Assembly (NCBI GenBank): GCA_948146395.1
Contig: OX411552.1
Span: 53,618,399 to 53,682,398, forward strand
Length of the DNA stretch: 64,000 nt
Direction of reading: 5' to 3'
Source: Fragum whitleyi
Lineage: Eukaryota; Mollusca; Bivalvia; Cardiida; Cardiidae
The position numbers were made by a program, and so were the translations under genes. Under the pieces are notes generated by a model. It had not been told where the DNA came from, made no database searches, and saw nothing but the letters and a program-made list of their open reading frames with translations. This document shows, one piece after another, positions 60,501 to 64,000 of this stretch; position 1 is the first letter of the stretch; each line of letters starts with the position of its first letter.

Positions 60501-62969
60501 ATCAAAACGCTCAATTCGAACAGACGAAATTCTAGGAAAGCAAGTGTATTTACCTGATACGAATTTATAAGTTGCTTTAAATCCTATGGAGTAGCTGGAG
60601 ACAAACTTATCTAGTCCGACATTAAACACCAGTACCAGGGTATTCGTGTTGGATATAATGGTCGGCCGTTTTCGGTGTCCGTAAATAGTCGCTCGGGTAG
60701 GTCCGGATAAATCATCGTAAACCTGAAAAGAGAAACGATGCCATGGCTAAGGCTCGTAGACTAATGTTGGTCCGGATGAATTATCGATATTAAGTGACAT
60801 ACAAAAGTATCATGTTTCATCCTGATACTGTTGATCCGAAATCGGTACGTTTTCGTGATTTTCTTGGACGTAACTTTTTGAATAACAATCCGTCATCAGT
60901 AGAGAATTTCACACGTTCACGAGTCAGAATTTGATCTGCTAGACATAATTAAAGCGTTGGTGCAATGACAAAGCCTTGTAACTACAGCTCGATTAAAAGT
61001 GATAACCTGCTCAACTTTCAGGGTGACAAAATAGTGCAAACAATCTTCCAATTATACCCCGCTTTGCACTCAAGTTCGCGTGCAAAGCGGGGTATAATTG
61101 GAAAAATGTTTGCACCGTCTTGATATCCTATTTGCTACGGACGCCTTACAGTATAGTAGTCTATGCTTTCTGGAACGAATTGCGATCAGCCAGACTGCAT
61201 AATTCGGTGGTCAAACGATAGAAATAGGATCCAGTTGAAAAAAATCCACGTGGCCTGCGCATGTGGAGCATCCAATTGCCACGTAATCGCCGAACATGCG
61301 CAGCAAGAATTTTGTGATAGTCTTTTTAAGATTTGAAGAGAATATTTGTTGAATGCTTGAGAAACAAAAACAATTTTCAGCCAACTAGAATGCACGAATT
61401 CTAGTGGAACCAACTTGAACAAAATTATTTGACCATGACAAATTATCTTACAAATATAAAAAGCTTCTATATTGTATAATGTCAAATGCAAATGTAATCT
61501 GGTCTATAACTTTTTGATATGATCTGAAAGTGATTGTTTTGATCAGGCAATGCATCACTTTGCATTTCTGATGATTTTTAAGATGTTCACATATTAATTA
61601 TTATGCTTCATATCCCAGCTGTTAACTGCATATTGTTAATGGGTTATATAGATTGCCATCAAACAGGTGTAAATACCGGTAGACCTATCATGTACTTAAA
61701 ATGTGAAATTAATTTATCTTGTATCAACAAACAAAATTAATGAAGGGAATGATACGGAGACTCTGTCGTTTTTTTTGGAGAAGATGAAGTACGATCTCCT
61801 GGATAAACAGTAAATATTTCCCCCCCGTAATTGATATTTACTATGTTTTAGATGATTCAAAACCTACATTATTTAAAGATTAAGAGAACATTTTCGTTTC
61901 CATAGAGATACAAATATATAAAAAAAAAACTTAAGCGAAAAACCTTTTCATGATTTTACTTGCATTTTTATACGTCTGTGTTATGTTTCTCGTTTTATAC
62001 CTCAATGAAAGCTAAAACATATCTTTATTTCATATACTAAAGTATCAACATCAATCAAGAAGAGTGCTTTTTTAATTTACTTTAACTGGTCACCTCAATG
62101 TCGTTTATGCATGAAAGCATTTTCAGCCGATCAGAACACAAATTTGTTCATATTCAGTTTCACAAAACTTTTTTTTTCCAAATCCAAATTGTTCATCTTT
62201 CATGGGACAAAGTCACAGCTGACTTTAATTTCTTTTTTATAACATATTGCATATACTTGGGACATTCCGTCAATTTTGTTTAGTTCAATAATTAAGCAGA
62301 AAGCCGACAGTGTAGACTAAGATTAGTCTGCACGTATGTGCAGGCTGATATTAGTCTATACTGACAACCAAAGCTATGTGTAAAGCAGATTTATGTGGAG
62401 AACAGAGTGAAAACGGAAAAAACCAAATGCTACATACTACACCCGAACTACTGTCATCAAATAATGGTGCCCATATGGGCCATTTGTTTTGTTTCGCGTT
62501 GATGTCTTGTATAGCTATTTCCTGCAAGATCCTCTGTGTGGGATAGCAGCTTGACATTAGTAAAGAAGTAGTGGTATTACTGGTGTGAGAAATAACAGGA
62601 ATCTATTGTTAGGTGCTCAAGCCGCCGCGATATCAATAAAATAATGTTGAAATGTGCGTGAAACCCCATTCAATCGATCAATCCTGCAAGATCCAAATTA
62701 CCAAGTGCAGGTTTGAGTGCCCCCTACCTATATGGGTGAAAGTTATGGGTTTTCCATAAAATCTAGTACCTGTATATGACTTTTTTCTGCGAGATCCCAA
62801 TCATCAAAAACCAACTGTACGTGCCCATATGGGTCAAGGTTCTGTATGACGTACGTAAACGTTTCACCGTTCAACGCGTAACCGTGAGGAAAATTGGGAG
62901 ATTTGATGACGCCGGACACCACGCTGTAATCAGGGGAGGTTACTGTGCCTGTTATCTTCTCCATCTTGT
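48470..62969 (-). CDS. CUB-CUB-LDLa-LDLa protein with hydrophobic C-terminus (NETO-like architecture), 5'-incomplete
   Basis: Minus-strand gene, exons in transcript order: 62969-62770, 60722-60554, 59139-59110, 58601-58431, 54605-54396, 53499-53356, 52037-51972, 50639-50511, 48570-48470. All borders are GT/AG, phases agree, and 405 residues plus stop TAA stay open. CUB1 (exons 1-2 here: [47 protein letters not shown]); 10-residue linker; CUB2 ([28 protein letters not shown]); LDLa1 ([25 protein letters not shown]); linker; LDLa2 ([28 protein letters not shown]); then [21 protein letters not shown] at the extreme C-terminus, like a GPI signal or tail-less membrane anchor. The order resembles NETO/SOL-2 auxiliary proteins, which bind ionotropic glutamate receptors. 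The first exon(s) were not found. The last exon is the least certain. Confidence 0.85.
48885..49689 (+). mobile_element. Tandem-repeat element H9 (pearl/Helentron-like)
   Basis: TTTTT, perfect hairpin ATGCCCCCAATCG AGA (GATCGGGGGCAT, 48890-48917), then a GTCC/GTCTG run at 48930-48988. Four 163-bp units follow (GTTAACCAAAAAAC at 48994, 49157, 49320, 49483). The 3' end has GGGGCAT (inverted ATGCCCC), hairpin TGTTTCACAAACA and CATCTTGTTG. It lies in the last intron of the CUB/LDLa gene, antisense to it. Confidence 0.85.
49690..50373. other. Intron sequence of the CUB/LDLa gene
   Basis: AT-rich, no recognised repeat or exon. Confidence 0.4.
50374..50453. repeat. 80-bp near-perfect hairpin beside an exon
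   Basis: TAGGTATGAAACTAAAAACC pairs with GGTTTTTTAGTTTCATACCTA, and inside it AATCACACT with AGTGTGACT, across a ~20-base loop. It ends 57 bases from the splice donor of the LDLa2 exon. Flanking CATGAAATCAATAAA links it to the element at 1962-2076. Confidence 0.75.
50511..50639 (-). CDS. CUB/LDLa gene: LDLa domain 2 exon
   Basis: Six cysteines in LDLa spacing ([25 protein letters not shown]) and the calcium-binding DRSDES. Acceptor TTTTCAG, donor A/GTAAGT. Confidence 0.9.
50640..51971. other. Intron of the CUB/LDLa gene
   Basis: 1.3 kb without recognised exon or repeat by eye. Confidence 0.4.
51972..52037 (-). CDS. CUB/LDLa gene: linker exon between LDLa domains
   Basis: 66-nt exon reading [22 protein letters not shown]. 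In phase on both sides, acceptor CTTTTTCAG, donor CAG/GTAATG. No known domain. Confidence 0.7.
53356..53499 (-). CDS. CUB/LDLa gene: LDLa domain 1 exon
   Basis: Encodes [15 protein letters not shown] then [19 protein letters not shown] and LLCGI: a complete LDLa with the calcium-binding [12 protein letters not shown]. Acceptor TATTTACAG, donor TTTG/GTAAGT. Confidence 0.93.
53578..53720 (-). pseudogene. Partial tandem copy of the LDLa1 exon start and its upstream intron
   Basis: The first ~60 bases of the LDLa1 exon (minus strand CGGGCTGTCCTAAATCTACC onward), its acceptor TATTTACAG and ~80 bases of intron (AATAGCGAAATGATCT...CTTGTCGCATATAGATGTGC) recur about 140 bases upstream in transcript direction. 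The copy stops at GATCTAGCC and lacks the rest of the domain and a donor. Confidence 0.85.
54396..54605 (-). CDS. CUB/LDLa gene: CUB2 second half
   Basis: Reads [20 protein letters not shown] then [20 protein letters not shown] and [10 protein letters not shown], the second half of a CUB fold. Acceptor ATTCTAG, donor AGCT/GTAAGT. Confidence 0.85.
55150..55275. repeat. Repeat with GGCGTAG end and GCGGCATGCCGCACC hairpins, left part
   Basis: ATGGGCGTAGACACGGG, then repeated TGCGGCATGCCGCACCAATAA-type palindromes. The right part of what may be the same element is at 58165-58330, with the 2.46-kb palindrome between them. Confidence 0.4.
55478..57942. mobile_element. 2.46-kb near-palindromic element (arms ~840 bp)
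   Basis: Left arm 55478 to about 56330 and right arm about 57100-57942 are inverted copies with few mismatches, around a ~770-bp centre. The ends CACTGTATGG and CCATACAGTG pair and are flanked by TTGAT on both sides (55473-55477, 57943-57947), a 5-bp target duplication. The arms share, for example, CGGTAGTTTGCAACGGTATA and ATGGGGACAAGATATCTCCC. Mirrored open frames (55791-56006 plus, 57358-57546 minus) are the same arm sequence and not genes. It lies in the intron between the two CUB2 exons. Confidence 0.85.
58165..58330. repeat. Repeat with G/C palindrome and TGGCTACGCCACTG end
   Basis: Contains GGGGGGGCATGCCCCCGG and ends with ATGGCTACGCCACTG. Its reverse complement CAGTGGCGTAGCCAT resembles inverted ends of hAT-type elements as I recall them. 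Shares TGCCGCACCAAT with the left part at 55150-55275. Confidence 0.45.
58431..58601 (-). CDS. CUB/LDLa gene: CUB2 first half
   Basis: Encodes [20 protein letters not shown] then [16 protein letters not shown] and [13 protein letters not shown]. It has the paired cysteines and C-x-W core of a CUB domain. Acceptor ATGTTTCAG, donor AAAG/GTAAAA. Confidence 0.85.
59110..59139 (-). CDS. CUB/LDLa gene: 30-nt linker micro-exon
   Basis: Reads [10 protein letters not shown] between CUB1 and CUB2. Acceptor TTATTTCAG, donor CAG/GTAATC. Phase fits both neighbours, and skipping it would also keep the frame. Confidence 0.65.
59157..60265. mobile_element. Foldback element family A, split by element B
   Basis: 59157-59327 and 60153-60265 are the two halves of a family-A element (compare 9121-9540). 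Element B sits between ATTATTCTA and TTTC at the position where copy 1 reads ATTATTCTATTTC. Confidence 0.75.
59328..60152. mobile_element. 825-bp TA-flanked MITE family B, copy 2
   Basis: Ends TACTGAGTTCCATAAGAAAG and (reverse complement) TACTTAGTTCCATAAGAAAG, with TA duplication at 59326-59327 and 60153-60154. Opposite orientation to copy 1 (10235-11061). The open frame 59266-59562 spans the insertion and is not a gene. Confidence 0.85.
60554..60722 (-). CDS. CUB/LDLa gene: CUB1 second half
   Basis: Encodes [34 protein letters not shown] and [15 protein letters not shown]. The last part is the typical end of a CUB domain (GF-A-Y). Acceptor CTTTTCAG, donor CAG/GTAAAT. Confidence 0.88.
61013..61138. 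mobile_element. Palindromic MITE-like element P, copy 3
   Basis: The core CCAATTATACCCCGCTTTGC pairs with GCAAAGCGGGGTATAATTGG across about 14 bases; outer GTGCAAACAATCTT pairs loosely with AAATGTTTGCACC. Most intact core of the three copies. Confidence 0.75.
62298..62372. repeat. Dispersed hairpin repeat (family G)
   Basis: GTGTAGACTAAGATTAGTCTG, read against CAGGCTGATATTAGTCTATAC, forms a stem with CACGTATGTG at the tip. Confidence 0.6.
62490..62684 (+). repeat. SINE, 5'-shortened
   Basis: GTGTGGGATAGCAGCTTGAC, GGTATTACTGGTGTGAGAAA, AGGTGCTCAAGCCGCCGC and CGTGAAACCCCATTC plus (AATC)n match the SINE at 28120-28356. Confidence 0.65.
62770..62969 (-). CDS. CUB/LDLa gene: CUB1 first half (first exon seen)
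   Basis: Reads [16 protein letters not shown] then [20 protein letters not shown] and [15 protein letters not shown]. An acceptor (CTATTTCAG) precedes it and it enters with two codon bases, so at least one upstream exon exists. The internal ATG at 62964 is not taken as the start because no signal peptide follows. Donor ACAG/GTACTA. Confidence 0.88.
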
Positions 62970-64000
62970 CTGAAATAGAGATTATTCGCTAATCGTAAGC
63001 CTTAAGCAAGGACGTAACTATCATTACGCACACCACTTACGTGTGTAATACAAAATACAGTCAAAACTGTTTCATGCCGAAGGGACATCATATGGCCAAG
63101 GCTTTGTTACTAGGACGATTGACTCTTCACATTAAAAATAGATTGTATGTTATTTCATCGTAAATTTTTATTTTTTGCCTATAGGCCTATATAATAACTT
63201 GTCATAGTTAAGAACCCATTCCTATACATAACCTGATAGATTTTACGCTGAGCTGTGATTTTACACCTGCTGAAATGTATAAATCAAAGTACTGAAAGTA
63301 CTGATAAGTTGGAATGCGTTCAAGAGACGGTGACCTCAAGCAACTTACGAAGCTGACTCCTCCCGCCCACCACAGGTGATCACATAATATGTCTCGTCTT
63401 TTGACGGGCGTATATAAATCAATTTATTTCAACAACGAGAAACGCTTAAACCCCTGAATCGCTATACAAGCCTGGATCTGACGAAAGAAAAATGATAAAA
63501 AGAAGGAAATGAGAGAACATAATTCTGCTAAAGAAAAAAGCAAGAAAATAGATTGGTGCTCACTTTAAATCAATGTAAACGCAGATGATATAATTACCAT
63601 GCGCGAATCGAGGAGAAAAGATGGTCGTTAATGGCCTTCACAAAAATCTTTGGAAATCATAGACAATGTGTATCGTAAAATTTAACCTTTGAATCTGCAC
63701 GCGCAGGTGATCTGATATAAACTTACGCGTAAGTGGGTAGACTGTCCCCTAAATTACAGAACATAAAATCACCATACTGGCAAAAAAGATGTTTACATTG
63801 TACTTGTATGTCCTGAAATAATGTGTATTTCAACGAGCGTACAACGACTCCGGGCTGTCGCGCCGGATGTGTGGAGCATTACACGACTAATTGTACCTGA
63901 TACCTCCTGGAAAAATGGGCATGATCACATGTACCAAGTTCTAGGTGAATGTTTCGAGGTCTTAACTTTTAATCTTTCTATCGTTATCATCATTTTCAAT
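62970..64000. other. Upstream side of the CUB/LDLa gene, no exon resolved
   Basis: Should contain intron or the 5' end of the gene. A 22-nt candidate between an AG near 63755 and a GTAAGT-type donor near 63733 (minus strand) is too short to support. The only recognised element is the H10 fragment at 63358-63417. Confidence 0.35.
63358..63417 (-). mobile_element. Fragment H10: 5' end of the H5/H8 element family
   Basis: On the minus strand TATACGCCCGTCAAAAGACG followed by AGACATATTATGTGATCACC, the 5' hairpin and first bases of the H8 family, then homology stops. Confidence 0.65.

Overview
The window looks like a nuclear genome segment from a bivalve mollusc. Coding DNA is sparse and split into short exons with GT/AG borders. 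The repeats are of bivalve type: 'pearl'-like tandem-repeat elements whose 5' parts carry CCGT/TCCG runs, tRNA-derived SINEs, and many small inverted-repeat elements. No bacterial or viral gene was seen. Exon borders were placed by eye from splice signals, reading phase and recalled protein families; no alignment was run.

Three genes can be read. (1) 1151-3066, plus strand: the last two exons of a molluscan tyrosinase (CuB half and C-terminus); the CuA half would lie before the window. (2) 17424-42873, plus strand: a complete 17-exon ITFG1/TIP gene (integrin-alpha FG-GAP repeat protein, T-cell immunomodulatory protein family), 600 codons plus stop, open in frame through every junction. (3) 62969-48470, minus strand: a CUB-CUB-LDLa-LDLa protein with a hydrophobic C-terminus, convergent with ITFG1 and missing its 5' end. 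Its CUB-CUB-LDLa order is that of NETO-type receptor auxiliary proteins. In vertebrates NETO2 lies beside ITFG1, so this may be an old linkage.

Layout: 0-3 kb tyrosinase end; 3-17 kb repeats (LINE tail, PIF/Harbinger-like MITE, tandem-repeat elements, a 268-bp perfect tetranucleotide array, and a ~4.4-kb inverted-repeat element with twelve copies of one 8-mer); 17.4-42.9 kb ITFG1 with repeat-filled introns; 43-48.4 kb repeat-dense gap; 48.5-63 kb the CUB/LDLa gene, one intron of which holds a 2.46-kb near-palindrome; 63-64 kb its unresolved 5' side.

The most unusual signals are: (a) exon/intron borders that have been duplicated in tandem again and again, ending in an 18-copy array of one exon end plus its splice donor in ITFG1, with smaller decayed copies at four other ITFG1 exons and one exon of the CUB/LDLa gene; (b) about ten tandem-repeat elements from several unrelated sequence families that share one end plan (T-run, 5' hairpin, internal ~150-165 bp repeats, inverted copy of the 5' end, 3' hairpin, CTTGTTT), which is the plan of Helentron-type rolling-circle elements; (c) the giant intronic palindrome.
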